From Primula veris (taxonomy: Eukaryota; Streptophyta; Magnoliopsida; Ericales; Primulaceae), in contig OY821741.1 of NCBI GenBank assembly GCA_963682055.1, positions 875,501 through 939,500 on the forward strand: DNA of 64,000 bases, given 5' to 3'. Positions within the stretch are counted from its first letter, which is position 1. Every line of letters begins with the position of its first letter. The position numbers and the translations under genes are program-made. The notes under the pieces were generated by a model, which did no database searches, was not told where the DNA came from, and worked only from the letters and a program-made list of their open reading frames with translations. Positions 36,590 through 47,842 of this stretch are shown one piece after another.

Positions 36590-39357
36590 ATGGAGGACGA
36601 GGCAAACTCGTCATGGATCAGGAGAACTAAGTATTCTCATACAGTTTGTCATCGTTTGGACCACTCCTTTACCCCACTCACCATTGATAGAGGCTTAAAC
36701 TCAAGACTAAAATCTAGGCCCCAAAATTCTTTTTCCGATGCAAAACCGGTACACAGATCAATCTCCCCTGTCCCAAGAAGCAAACTTTCTGATACTTTTA
36801 AAGAAGCCCGATCCGAAAGTAAGAGATTTTCCACCCCTCACCCTCGAAGGGTTCTATCTGATAAGGGTATAATGGGCAGAATCTTCCACAAAGATTTTCA
36901 CGAAAATAACAAGCACGAGTTAAAGAAATCGAATACCATCCCACTAGAAGACCTTGGTTCAATGAAAGTTAACGAACGGACGAAATGGTCAAAGTACTTT
37001 GATAGTGGGAGGGTAACCTCGGTTGAAACGGGAGATGAATTTATGGTCGATTTATCCAAGTTATTTATCGGTCTTAGATTTGCTCATGGGGCATATAGTC
37101 AAATATATCATGGGACATATAAGGATGAGGCTGTTGCAGTTAAGATTATTAGGGTACCGGATGATGACGATAATGGAGTTTTAGGAGCTAAATTAGAGAA
37201 GCAATTTACCACCGAAGTTACACTTTTGTCACGGCTTCATAATCCGAATGTCATAAAGGTAATATTTTGTGTTATTTGTCTCCAATTTTAATACTTTCAT
37301 ATGTCATTTTTTTCCCCTTGGATGTGATATCATGATCTAAAAATTCTTTATTGACATACAAGTTTATTAAGCTGCGGTTTCATGTTAAGTTCTTTTGCAA
37401 ATTGATTTATGCATTTAGCTTTTAGCCCTAGGCCAAAGCCAAGCTTTCGTTCACAAAGTTCTATAAGTTAAGAAAAAGGTTGAGTTTTTTCCTCAAAGTA
37501 AGCGTGCGCAGCGTTCTTATATAAAAGCTGCACCCATATAAGCACTTGGTAAGTATTTTAAAATACGTTTGGTAATTTTAATTCTTTCCAGAATGCCTAT
37601 TTCCTTGCTGTTAAGAGTTTTCAACCGTTTTAGAATCGTCACATCCAATTGTAGCGGTTGCTGGTAAATTGAGGCACTAATTTATGGTAAACAAAAACAT
37701 TTTAGGCTATCCAGTAACGCATTAAGCATCTTATGATACCAAATGCGTAAATGTCAAGTATTCTGTTGTTGAAGTTTGGTTTAGATCTTTTCCACTTTGT
37801 TTTGGTGAATCCCGTATCCACTCATAGATTTTTGGTTCCGGTCATAGTGTCATTCATTAAATTTCTAGAAATGAGTATATTTATAATTGATTCTCCTTGT
37901 CTTTTAACTAAATTATATTTGATGATACAGTTTATAGCGGCATGTCGAAAGCCACTAGTTTTCTGCGTAATTACAGAATATCTATCGGAAGGCTCTTTGA
38001 GATCGTATCTTCATAAACTCGAGCACGATCACAATTCACTCCCATTAATGAAGCTACTTTCAATAGCTCTTGATATTGCTCGAGGAATGGAATATATTCA
38101 TTCTCGAGGAATAATCCATAGGGATTTAAAACCCGAGAATGTGCTTATTAATGAAGATTTTCATATGAAGGTCGCTGATTTTGGAATAGCTTGTGAAGAG
38201 GCACGTTGTGATGTTCTGGCGGATGATCCCGGGACATATAGATGGATGGCTCCTGAAATGATTAAAAGAAAATCGTATAATAGGAAAGTGGACATGTACA
38301 GTTTTGGGCTTATTTTGGGGGAAATGGTTACGGGGAAGATACCGTATGGGGAGATGAACCCGATTCAAGCGGCATTTGCGGTTGTAAATAAGGTACTTTT
38401 CCTGTATTATTATTTTTTGTGATTGCCTAAATATGGTAAAATAATGCGATGGTGCATTTAGCTCATCATCTTTTCTTGTTTCATGACCTGATTGCATTTA
38501 TGGTTTTAAAAAACTTACTATTAAAATATTGTTCAAAAAATCACAAAGAATCAGTCTGTCTTGGTTTATTTTACGTTATGTCCTTAAGGTTGTTTCATTA
38601 GAGCTGTTTTAAGCTTAATTTTTTTTGGCCATTTCGCTTATATATGTACTGTTTTAAGGTTTTGTCTCAACCCCAAATAAATCAACTTTTTTTTCTTAAC
38701 AATCGTGGAAATAGTACAACCGTGTGATATGTTAAGTTGAAGAAAGTTTCACCACTCAATTGTTGATATAAATTAATCCTTAGGCTCTGTTTGGGGCAAA
38801 AGATTGTTTGCAGATAAATGTAACAGAAATGAAATTATCTTTACAAGCAAATTACGGATCTAATAGCGACATTTTCTTCTGGGTCATATTTTCACACAAG
38901 GACTCCTTGCTCGAAACACAGCCTTAATTTGACATTAGGTGGACTCAGTGATGAACTATTTTTTCATTGTCTAATGTTTTCACCTTGTGTACATCTTTTA
39001 TGAAATATTTTGCATTCCAAATGTAATAACCAAACAATTTTGCACTTTCAGAATACGAGACCACCCATCCCTGATGATTGTCCACCCTTGTTTAAAGCTC
39101 TAATAGAACAGTGTTGGTCTATAAAACCCGATAAAAGACCCGAGTTTTGGCAAGTCGTAAAAGTATTAGAACAATTCGAGTCTTCACTTGCACGTGATGG
39201 GAATATGACCCTTGTTCAAAACGCAACGTGCCATGATCACAAAAAAAGTCTTCGCCATTGGATTCATAAGCTTGTCCCCGCTGCTCACAACTCCACATCA
39301 ACAAAGCCGGTTCAAGGGTTTAGGGGGATGGCGTCACCTAAGCCTAAGTTCTCGTGA
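36590..39357 (+). CDS. Raf-like MAPKKK-type protein kinase (group C), 3 coding exons
   Basis: Serine/threonine (or dual-specificity) kinase of the plant Raf-like MAPKKK group. Exons 36590-37258, 37931-38392 and 39052-39357 join in frame to 478 aa. The N-terminal 150 residues are Ser/Arg-rich, beginning with the subgroup signature WIRRTKYSHTVCHRLD. The kinase domain runs from about residue 158: a relaxed Gly loop (GLRFAHGAYSQIYHG), VAVK with ATP-binding Lys185, HRDLKPEN with catalytic Asp288, DFG at 306-308, and RWMAPE. The C-terminal exon carries CWSIKPDKRPEFWQVV. The activation segment and catalytic residues are intact. In subdomain IX the usual LWEM is LGEM (Gly353), a single-base TGG to GGG change. 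Closest plant relatives by memory are the At5g58950/At3g46930 type; the precise orthologue is not established. A rearranged copy lies at 42.6-43.1 kb. Confidence 0.93.
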
Positions 39358-40226
39358 CTCTTGTACATTGTTCATCTTTTTTAAGTTTCATTTTGCTAAA
39401 ATACGAGTGTAAAGGTGGTTTTTGCATACCTTTTCTTCTTGTATATTCTTGAAAGTACATAATTATACTATAGTTTGGGTGACAGACAAGTTATTTTTAC
39501 ATCTCTGTGTATAACAGTTATACAATTTCGAAATGCTTTTTATGAATGTTTACTTTATTCAAAAGCCAATCAAAGTGATTCGCAATTGCATAATTGTTCT
39601 ATTGTATCAATATACCAGTTCAACATTATGTACTTGTTGAACAAGACAACTTGATACACAAATCAATATTCCTGTTGTCATCGTCTTTGTTATTCTGATA
39701 CAATTATTTACTGAGGCAAAATTTGGAAGTCTGAATCGAACGATCGAAAGCAACAAATAGGTAATGCTAATAGATTCTGCACTGCTATCGTCTTTAGGTT
39801 GCAGTTTTCATCTTACTTTTTTGCAGTGCCTGTTAAAAGCTTTTCATGTAGATCATGACTACACTGCATTATTTTTCAAAGGTTGAATTTTCTTTTATTC
39901 TGCTATTCGACCAATAGTCTAAAGGACGCAGAGCGGGTTTTAGGCGGAAATTAATCGGCTGACGTCTAATCATGTTTAATTTCGATTAATCACTGTCTAA
40001 TTCATCTATGCACGCCTAACCCGTTAGGCTTCTGGATTACGCCTAACGCCGATGCTCCGTCTAATTTTAAGGCTAGATTTGACTTTTGGAAGATTGGACT
40101 CAACTATCTAAACAAAAGTTGAATAAATAATGTCTATTTTAAGGACTAATATTCTAGGTGGTCTCATTAAATTGGTTACTAGTATTTCTTTTGGGCTAAT
40201 TTTTTTTTCTAATAGCAAATATTAAA
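39358..40226. other. Kinase 3' flank and PPR upstream region
   Basis: The first 100-150 bases are kinase 3' UTR; they are mirrored in the pseudogene at 42.9-43.06 kb. From about 39915 to 40095 lies a MITE-like unit rich in TAGGCGGAAATTAATCGG and TAACCCGTTAGGCTTC motifs, related to those at 10239-10380 and 61868-62015. No gene. Confidence 0.6.
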
Positions 40227-42284
40227 ATGCCAAATTCATTTAGTTTTCATGTAACCAAAATTAGAATATTAATCCTGAGAATTATAAAAACCTCTCACTC
40301 ATTCTCAACTCACATTTCACTAAACCAAACCAAAAAACTTAACCATTTCTCATCACTCCTTGAACAATTTTCAAAATACAAAACATGGGTTTTGTCAATA
40401 CATGGTCAAATAATAACTCACAATTTTTTTAATAATCAAAATTTAATTACCAAGCTCATAAATTCATACCTTAATTTGGGATGTATGCGAAACGCACGTC
40501 AAGCGTTCGATCAAATTACTCACCCAGAAGTTTTTCTATGTAACGCCATGCTAAATGGGTATTTAAAAATGAAAATGTTTAGTGATGCATTGAATTTATT
40601 TAATACAATGTGTGTTAGTGATTTGGATATAGATAGTTGCACGTGTACTTTCGCGCTAAGAGCATGCACTGGCCTCGATGATTACGAGAGTGGTTTGGGG
40701 ATTATTAGGACTTGTCATGAAAATGGAATGATAAAAGATCGTTTCTTTGGTTGTTCGGCGATTATTTTTTTGGCAAGATACGATCTTTTGGAATATGCTT
40801 GTTGGGTATTTGATAGGATTCGGAATAAGGATGTTGTTTGTTGGAACTCGATGATGGGAGCGTACTTGCAGGCGTGTTGTTTTATCGAAGCTATTGAGTT
40901 GTTTCTAGAAATGCGTGTTTTTGGAGTTAGGCCTAGTCAAGCGACTATATTGAGCTTGATACAAGCGTGTGGAGGAACCAAGGAAGTGGAATTGGGAAAG
41001 TGCGTTCATGGATGTGTTATTGCGTTGGGGATGGTTGAGAACATTATGGTTTTTACCTCTCTGATTGATATGTACCACAAAATCGGTGACACTCGAAGTG
41101 CTTTCACAGTTTTTGATAAGATGCCTGCGAAGAATTTGGTAACATGGAACGTGATGATCTCAGGTTGCGTTGGTAATAAGTTGGTACATAAATCATTTAG
41201 TCTTTTTAATGGGCTAATCGACACTAATTGTGGGGTCGATTCGACGACTGTAGCTAGCCTTCTGCAGGGATGTTCACAGATTGCTGATATCGAAAGTGGA
41301 AAGATACTGCATGGTTGTGTATTCAGACGAGGATTTGAGATCAACCTCATTGTATTAACCGCACTCGTTGATTTGTATTGCAAGTGCAGTGCCTTGGACC
41401 AAGCCACTTATTTATTTAACCATATGAAAGATAAGAATGTTGTTACTTGGACTGCATTGTTAGTTGGGCTAGTCCAAAACGGGCAAGCTGAGGATGCTTT
41501 AAAATTATTTGGCCAAATGCAACAAGAAGGTGTTGCCGCTAACGAGGTTACTCTTGTTAGTTTATTGCATTCTTGTGCCCATTTAGGCTCTTTGAAGAAA
41601 GGAAAAAGTGTGCACACCCGATTTATTCGACATGGCTTTGCCTTGGATGTGGTTAAAACGACAGCCCTAATTGATATGTACGCCAAATGTGGAAATATGA
41701 ATTACATGGAAAGGATATTTCAGCTTGGAATTATGGAAAACGATATTGTTTTGTGGAACTCTATGATAACTAGCTACGGCATGCATGGTCATGGGGAAAA
41801 GGCTATAGGCGTGTATGATAGGATGATAGAAGAGAGGGTCAAGCCAGATGAATCTACCTTTGTTTCTCTTCTAACTGCTTGTAGTCATTCGGGGTTGGTG
41901 GATAAAGCGATACATATATTCAACTATATGGAAATAAACCACAATATAAGACCTAACGATAAGCATTATGGTTGTATTGTAGACCTATTTAGTCGAGCTG
42001 GTCGTTTTAACGAAGCAGAGGCCTTTATGAAAAAAATGCCTTTTGAGCCGAGTGCCATTGTTCTTGAAGCTTTGCTGTGTGGGTGTCGTATACACCGAAA
42101 TATGGATTTGGCTGTAAAAACTGCAGATAAATTACTTCACCTAGATGCCAGTAACCCTGAGGTTTATATTAGCTTATCAAATATATATGCGGAAGCCAAG
42201 AAATGGAATGAAGTAGATTATGTAAGAGGACTTATGAGGAAATGGGGAATGAAAAAAGTACCTGGATTTAGTTTGTTGAAATAG
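40227..42284 (+). CDS. Pentatricopeptide repeat protein, PLS class, E domain end (685 aa)
   Basis: Intronless, as is usual for PPR genes. PPR proteins bind organellar RNA and act in C-to-U editing, splicing or stability. Residues 1-32 are basic and Ser/Thr-rich with little acid, consistent with a mitochondrial or plastid targeting sequence. From about residue 55 to 590 run tandem P, L and S repeats, seen in blocks such as VVCWNSMMGAYLQ, NLVTWNVMISGCV, NVVTWTALLVGLVQNG and IVLWNSMITSYGMHG. The C-terminus matches an E domain (HYGCIVDLFSRAGRFNEAE; NPEVYISLSNIYAE; MRKWGMKKVPGFSLLK). The stop comes exactly where the E+ motif should start, and E+ and DYW remnants lie just downstream in other frames. 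The protein may still function with a separate DYW partner, or be decaying. Confidence 0.92.
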   Translation: MPNSFSFHVTKIRILILRIIKTSHSFSTHISLNQTKKLNHFSSLLEQFSKYKTWVLSIHGQIITHNFFNNQNLITKLINSYLNLGCMRNARQAFDQITHPEVFLCNAMLNGYLKMKMFSDALNLFNTMCVSDLDIDSCTCTFALRACTGLDDYESGLGIIRTCHENGMIKDRFFGCSAIIFLARYDLLEYACWVFDRIRNKDVVCWNSMMGAYLQACCFIEAIELFLEMRVFGVRPSQATILSLIQACGGTKEVELGKCVHGCVIALGMVENIMVFTSLIDMYHKIGDTRSAFTVFDKMPAKNLVTWNVMISGCVGNKLVHKSFSLFNGLIDTNCGVDSTTVASLLQGCSQIADIESGKILHGCVFRRGFEINLIVLTALVDLYCKCSALDQATYLFNHMKDKNVVTWTALLVGLVQNGQAEDALKLFGQMQQEGVAANEVTLVSLLHSCAHLGSLKKGKSVHTRFIRHGFALDVVKTTALIDMYAKCGNMNYMERIFQLGIMENDIVLWNSMITSYGMHGHGEKAIGVYDRMIEERVKPDESTFVSLLTACSHSGLVDKAIHIFNYMEINHNIRPNDKHYGCIVDLFSRAGRFNEAEAFMKKMPFEPSAIVLEALLCGCRIHRNMDLAVKTADKLLHLDASNPEVYISLSNIYAEAKKWNEVDYVRGLMRKWGMKKVPGFSLLK

Positions 42285-42473
42285 GATATGTAATTCATAC
42301 ATTTTTCACTAGTGAATATTCTCATCCAAAGTGGAAAGAACTCTACTGGTTTTAGAGACATTGAGATTAGTTGGGTAAGTGGCAGATACTAGTTGTGTTC
42401 TCGTAATGTGGACGAGGAGAAAGGGGGAAACTAGCAATGGCATTTGGGCTTCTAAACACACCATCAGATCAGT
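42280..42473 (+). pseudogene. Decayed E+/DYW tail of the PPR gene
   Basis: Immediately after the PPR stop, a shifted frame reads IGYVIHTFFTSEYSHPKWKELY, which matches the E+ block (VHxFxxxDxSHPxxxEIY) and would follow SLLK directly if one base were present near 42279. A further stop follows. Then at 42429-42473 a third frame reads KLAMAFGLLNTPSDQ, matching the conserved DYW-domain block EKLAxAFGLLxTP. The rest of the DYW domain (HxE zinc site, CGDCH, DYW end) is missing. This shows that the ancestral protein was DYW class. Confidence 0.85.
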
Positions 42474-42623
42474 TGGAGGTCGGTTCCCCTTTTTGTAGAA
42501 TGTATTTTGTTATTTCTTCTTTCCATATCTGGAAAGTACATTTTTACAATCCATTTATTCCTATCTGAAGTAATAAACCATGTTTTTTTTCCTGTAGGAT
42601 CACCGACCCCAAAAGAAATGTAA

Positions 42624-42730
42624 TTTAATGGAAGTGATTTGTGCTCCTGCTCAAGTTTATGAAGGAATGACCTGAACATGCATCCTGATAGATATTCGGT
42701 GATCACCCAAAAAACCAAAACTGTATCATG
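42624..42730 (-). pseudogene. Kinase-gene duplicate, inverted 5' part
   Basis: On the minus strand this matches the kinase gene from the 3' end of intron 1 (CATGATACAGTTT) through VITEYLSGCMFRSFLHKLE and HKSLPL, with about 21 bp missing after the splice site (the FIAACRK codons). The presence of intron sequence shows a DNA-level copy, not a retrocopy. It meets the other part of the duplicate head to head at about 42731-42736. Confidence 0.88.
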
Positions 42731-42736
42731 AGATTG

Positions 42737-43060
42737 CATATATAAAACCCAAGGACATACTTTTTGACGAAGATCTCCATGTGAAAATCGCTGATCTTGG
42801 AACAGATTCGAAGAGGCTTCTTGTGATGTTTTAGTGGATGATCCCGGACGTACCGATGGATGGCACCCAAATGATTAAAAGAAAATTGTATAATAGGAAA
42901 ATTGGACATGTATAGTTTTGAACCTATATAGTTTATATGCATATTTTCATGACTCGTGTACATTGTTTTTGTTCTCAACTTATTTTGACAAATTGCGAGT
43001 ACAAAAGATGGTTGTTGTCATATTTTCGTCTTGTGTTCTTCTTCTTGTATACTGTTGTGT
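42737..43060 (+). pseudogene. Kinase-gene duplicate, 3' part with deletion
   Basis: On the plus strand this matches the kinase from LKPENVL through VADFG, the DDPG block, WMAPEMIKRK and DMYSFGL, with frameshifts (DFGIA has become DLGT plus a shift). It then jumps straight to the stop codon and 3' UTR (CATGACTCGTGTACATTG; TTCTTCTTGTATA), so intron 2 and exon 3 are lost. Non-functional. Lies about 3.4 kb downstream of its source gene at 36590-39357. Confidence 0.9.
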
Positions 43061-43847
43061 ACCAGTATATTGAGGTTTGGACATATTTTCAATTATATGT
43101 ATTGATGTGAAAGTCAGTTCTTCGAATTTGAATTCCTTTAATGCCAGTTTATTACTTTAAAAGCTAAACAATATTGCATATTCTTCGTTATTCACTTTTT
43201 TGAAATGTATTTGTTGCACGAGTACTGTTATTTATGTAGGGCTATACACAGATTATCTGTATGGTTGTTCGATTAACCGATTAACTAATCATGTATGACA
43301 ACAAGTGTGTCCATAAGTTTATATCCTCAGACCTGGTGCTGCTTTCTAATTTAGCTTCTCACTTTTGTTGTGATCTCTGTTTCATTTAACAATTAGCAAC
43401 TATTAATACTGCCATTTTTGTATCATCGTATTTATCGCTTTTTTACCAAGCCAACTCACAATTTTTAACATTCTGCAGTCGGCTTGATTCAATGTTACTA
43501 GGTTGTAAGAGTATGCCTTGTTTGGTTGCAAACTTAAAGCTAAACACTTTTGCTTAATGGCTTTAAGCTTTTGCACCAAATTTAAATAGCTGCTTCGAAA
43601 ACCAGAAACTAGTTAAGGAATTGGTATTTGCTAATAATATCGAAACAACTATTTAACGCAATATTTCTCAGGATCTGCGGAAAAATTTAACATAAGATAT
43701 GTATCATTTGGTTGTCAAAAGGTTCTGCAACGTTGATTAGGAGCGGGTACGAATACACAACCATTCATCTTCTAAAGCAGAGAAGTACAAAATTCAATTT
43801 CCAAAACTGGTAAATGAAGACAATTACTGAAATACGGAGACGCAGTA
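43061..43847. other. Intergenic, no gene seen
   Basis: AT-rich. A GCCTTGTTTGGTTGCAAACTTAAAGC motif near 43515 is a single MITE-type end of the GTTTGGTTGCAG family without a clear partner. Confidence 0.45.
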
Positions 43848-44780
43848 TTAAACTTTGGGATTAACAGTTACGCTGTTCACGATAATGTCGACTCCACAAG
43901 GTGGATCTTCTAATAAAACCACCACTTTCGATGGGGTACCTTCAACCATAAATTCTCCCCGCAGCGTTATCCAGTCGTTGTCTGTTGCCTGCGAGCTATA
44001 GAAGAACAATATTTTTAGAAAATAAAAACCAAACTAATTAAATCAATGCAATAAAAAATAAATAGTTGTTTTTGCGATTTTTTGGAAATGTGAGAAACTG
44101 TTAAGATAAGGAGGGAGAAACTAACTTAGCTACATTGCAAACGAAATTTAATTCAGTACCACCAGGAGCTTGCACCCAAAGAGTAGCTCGTACATCTGCG
44201 CTACTAACGTTATTACCATAAATACGAACCACAGCACTAAAATTGTAAGCAACGTTTATCTGTACCCTAGCTACTAGTAATATCCTGTTCAATTCCATTC
44301 CAAAAATTTGTACGTCCCGTTGCTACGGCAAAAAAAATTCCAGATAATAAAGGCTTGAATTTTTTATCAGCCACGGAATCACGTAATACAAATATCTCGC
44401 AGGCCTTTCCTGACCAGTTGCTGATGCCGTGTTCGAATCTCGGGTTTTGTATGATATTGTTAGTATCAGTATCATCAGCTACTTTTGTAGTTACCTGAAA
44501 AAATTACTACTGTAATCAGAATGCTGGTAAATAATATCATTTCCTAAACCTGCACTCAAGTGATCATTCTTTAAGAAACCAGATATAATTAATGTACTCA
44601 GTATCAAGATTAAGGAAAAATTAATTTTATTTTAGTTAGAACTTTAATCAAAAAAAAATTACGTATACACTTACGAGTAACACATCCGTAAAAATATGAA
44701 TCCGCCTTTCTCAGCAGAGATTGCCGTATTTTACGTTTGAAATAAATTATAGTACTTTTTACCTTAGATTTGATGTCCAT
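43848..44780 (-). pseudogene. CBM22-type remnant of a plant GH10 xylanase gene, frameshifted
   Basis: Three minus-strand exon pieces, 44763-44780, 44126-44494 and 43848-43995, have GT-AG borders and compatible phases. They encode a carbohydrate-binding (CBM_4_9/CBM22) module like those preceding plant GH10 xylanase domains: IIQNPRFEHGISNWSG, ATGRTNFWNGIEQDIT, FSAVVRIYGNNVSSADVRAT, ATDNDWITLRGEF, PSKVVVLLEDPP and VDIIVNS. After EQDIT, near 44270-44275, the frame breaks and a stop follows unless four bases (or one) are discounted. The gene ends at NPKV-stop with no second module and no GH10 catalytic domain. The most economical reading is a decayed gene fragment. A stand-alone short protein from an internal ATG (44298) is possible but less likely. 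Confidence 0.82.
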
Positions 44781-46300
44781 TTGAAGATTCTAACTTCAAC
44801 CTGTCAAATGAAATTAGTTAGGAAATACTAAATGGTAAATTTAAACAATATTATTCTAATATAATAGAACAACTTATTAGCAGAACTGAAATAAACTCGA
44901 TTACAGTAGCGTAAACTGTTTATTGATGGTATCTTGGAAATAATTTCACTTAAACAGATCCTATTACAAAAAATGGAAACTCAATATCTAGCAGTTCCTG
45001 TTTTTATATTGTTTTGAAAATATTAATTTGTTACAGTAGATGAAGAGTCCCATTTAATAAGTGGACTTGAAAAGCCAATGTATAAAGCCTTGTGAATGTG
45101 AAGAGTGTGCCCAAATACATTTGTAAATACTAGTACAAATTAGCAGAACTTGAAAGATGAAAGGCCAATAGCCTTTGCCTCCTTGCTACCTTAATATTGG
45201 AATTAACTCTTGTGTTTAATGTTTGAAATAATTCTTTTGGGGGCATTTATGGTATGTGGTACAGACGATCAGGAAGAGAAACGGAAGCGTGATGCGAAAC
45301 GGAAGTGTTTCTAGATAATATCTGTGTGTATAGTCTATTAAGCAACACTTTTCTGGACTAGAAATTGGGAAACCATTGAAATTGTGTTTCGTTTCAACAA
45401 ACAAGAAAACTGAACTTATTTAACTTAATCAATTTTATTTTATTTTTTCAATTTTTAAGACCATTTGGAACCTAAAACCGCCAAAAGGTTGATCTTTTCA
45501 ATCTGAAACCGCCATTAGTGCAAAACACGTCTATCTTATCAATTTTTAGGGGAGCATGATTGTGAACCTTACAAATTTTCAGAAAGATTAATTCTTATGT
45601 GTTCATATTTTGTCCTGTCAATTTGGCTGTTGCTCAAACATTGATATTTCGATCTTCTATCACACTATAGGGTATAGGTACATTTACTAAGCCAACCTCG
45701 AGGAAGAAAACTACAAGAAATGTAGATGATGGGCGGATCTGATGTTGCTTGCCTCTAAATAAAGAGATTCGACAATTTGCAGCAGGTTAGAGCTGTGTAA
45801 GCATTTCAATATTTGTTAGCAACTCAAAAAAAATTCAAGACATGAGTTTGTTTTGTGCATCTCGTGCCTTATATCGCCACCTCTTTTAGGGCCATCTCAT
45901 ATGTAGTAAAACTCGTGCCATACCTCTCCACTGTAGAAGTCAGAAGAATTAGGGATGATGAAGAAAAATAACCTTTTTTACTTCTTGGTTTAAGAAATTG
46001 CATTGTTCATGTAGTGTGTTAGCTATGCGGAAAAAAATTACTTATTTGAATCGTATATTTACTGTATTAGCCAAAATAACGACGCATAAAAAGGGAGAAA
46101 CATACAGCGAAAACTTATTTATGATAACAAAGTAGTTCATCACCCTCATCTACATAAGATGATTAAGACAACATAGTCAGATCAAATTCTGGAAATTACT
46201 CATATCACGTTGACGAACAAAAACACAACAACATGAGAAAAAGTCTGACACTGGAAACTTGATAGAAAATATTTACATGAACCGGTTTTTAGTTGCCACC
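44781..46300. other. Intergenic, no gene seen
   Basis: AT-rich DNA downstream of DRM1 and upstream of the xylanase remnant. It includes the DRM1 3' UTR near its right end. No conserved frame or repeat that I can support. Confidence 0.45.
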
Positions 46301-47842
46301 TCAGCGATGCTTGCTCCTAGTCTCGGTGCTATAGAGCCTGCAATCAATATGTTACATTCTGCTTAGCTAAGATCAGTTGAATATAGTGTTTGAACGATTC
46401 AAAAATAGAGTCTAGATACTACAAGTTATCAAAATATTCATCTCTTTAAGAAAATTCGTAGCTTTTGAAGTGTTCTATTCTATCAATTTAGAATGAAAAA
46501 TTTGATAAGTAGCTAAAATGCACAGGACAGTATTTATCATTTACATAACTGTTCGGATAGATTGCACCAGTAGCTCTATCTAACACTCGAAGGTCCTTTT
46601 ATTGACAAAGTTTATTTTTTTTAAATTAAATTTGACTATACAATGAAGCCTCATTAGGCAACAAGTGCTAAATATCCATAAAATCAGTTTCTCGTTCTAC
46701 CTAATTGTCTAATTTGGTTGATCCGTCAGTCAAGAATGTCGGGACCTTCACACTTTGAGTCGGAAAAGTTTATTTGTTCTAAGAATTCCAAAGATTACAA
46801 ATTCGAGTTATTTGGCTTCAGTTATAGGCTTGCTCTCTATTTTAACCAGACTCTTTTCCCTACTTATTTTAAACAAATGTACATGTTCTAAAATTCATTA
46901 ATCGAGCTTTCTTATTATTTTTATCTTCTTAAAAGTTATGGCCAATCAAACTTCTAAATAGTTCGAGATTTACCAGTCATAAACCGTGGGCGAGTTGGGT
47001 TTTGGCTTGTCAAAAATCTCAGCACCGAAACCCTTTGTGTTAAGGTTGCTACCCGGGTTGAAAACGCTTCTCCACACATTGTCCTTTGGCACAGCTGTTG
47101 GTGACGACGCAGTAGCGCTCGTCACCATCATCGGACTAATCGGCTTCTGATTATTACTCCCATCTTTCCAAAGAATGAGACAAAATGCAATGAAAATAAA
47201 AATTGTGCAGCTCTCTATACCATAAGTTTCTCTTTCAGTTTTTAATATCTGTTTTTTCCACTGTAAAAGTTGCTATAACATCTTGACTTTTTCTGGAATA
47301 ATACTAAAATTTTATAGAACTAAAGTTTTACTGGAATAACACTAGAAATTTTCTGGAATAACACTAGTGTTTTTCTGATGTAACACTAAATCTTTTCTGG
47401 AATTACACTTAAGTTTTCTGGAATCCAAGTATAAGATCATGTTATTGTGAAACTATTGTGAAAAGTTTAGTTGTTTTACTCAAATTTATAGAATCAAAAA
47501 ACTCTCATGACTAACATAAACAAGGAACAACATCTCTGTCTTATACTTGAAATCAAGGAACTATAATTTCAACATAAACCAGCCAAAATAACACTAAAAG
47601 TGAACATTTATTTATTTATTTATAATGTTTTTATACTTTCCCTTTCATGTTAGGACTTATGCCTAATTTACTAGTATTATTTCTACCAACTGTTAATTAC
47701 CAAAAAGAAAAGAAAAGGTGAAAAAAGCACCACCACCTTTGATAAGTTTGGGTTGAGTGTTGAGTTTTCTGAGCTTGCCAAGACCATGATCAGGTTTAGG
47801 TCCTGCTACAACATCATCCCATAGCTTCTCTAGCAACACCAT
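46301..47842 (-). CDS. DRM1: Dormancy-associated / auxin-repressed protein (DRM1/ARP family), 3 exons
   Basis: Small disordered plant protein whose transcript is typically high in dormant buds and repressed by auxin or sugar; the molecular activity is unknown. Exons 47737-47842, 46974-47163 and 46301-46337 sum to 333 nt (110 aa) with phases agreeing. The family signature is complete: [20 protein letters not shown] at the start, GLGKLRKL, then a Ser/Thr/Pro-rich linker, [29 protein letters not shown] and a C-terminal [11 protein letters not shown] encoded by a 37-bp last exon. The family produces splice variants around that last exon; if the donor after TVYDW were not used, the protein would stop immediately at TVYDW. 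Intron 1 carries a short minisatellite. Confidence 0.95.
47284..47425. repeat. Minisatellite in DRM1 intron 1
   Basis: A unit of about 28-30 bp built on TTTTCTGGAATAACACTA is repeated about five times with point changes. Non-coding, inside the intron between exons 1 and 2. Confidence 0.8.

Noticed and set aside
38126..38497. 123-residue minus-strand frame over kinase exon 2
   Set aside because: Antisense to conserved kinase motifs; no independent similarity.
41006..41686. Long minus-strand frames inside the PPR gene
   Set aside because: Antisense shadows of a clear 685-codon PPR coding region.
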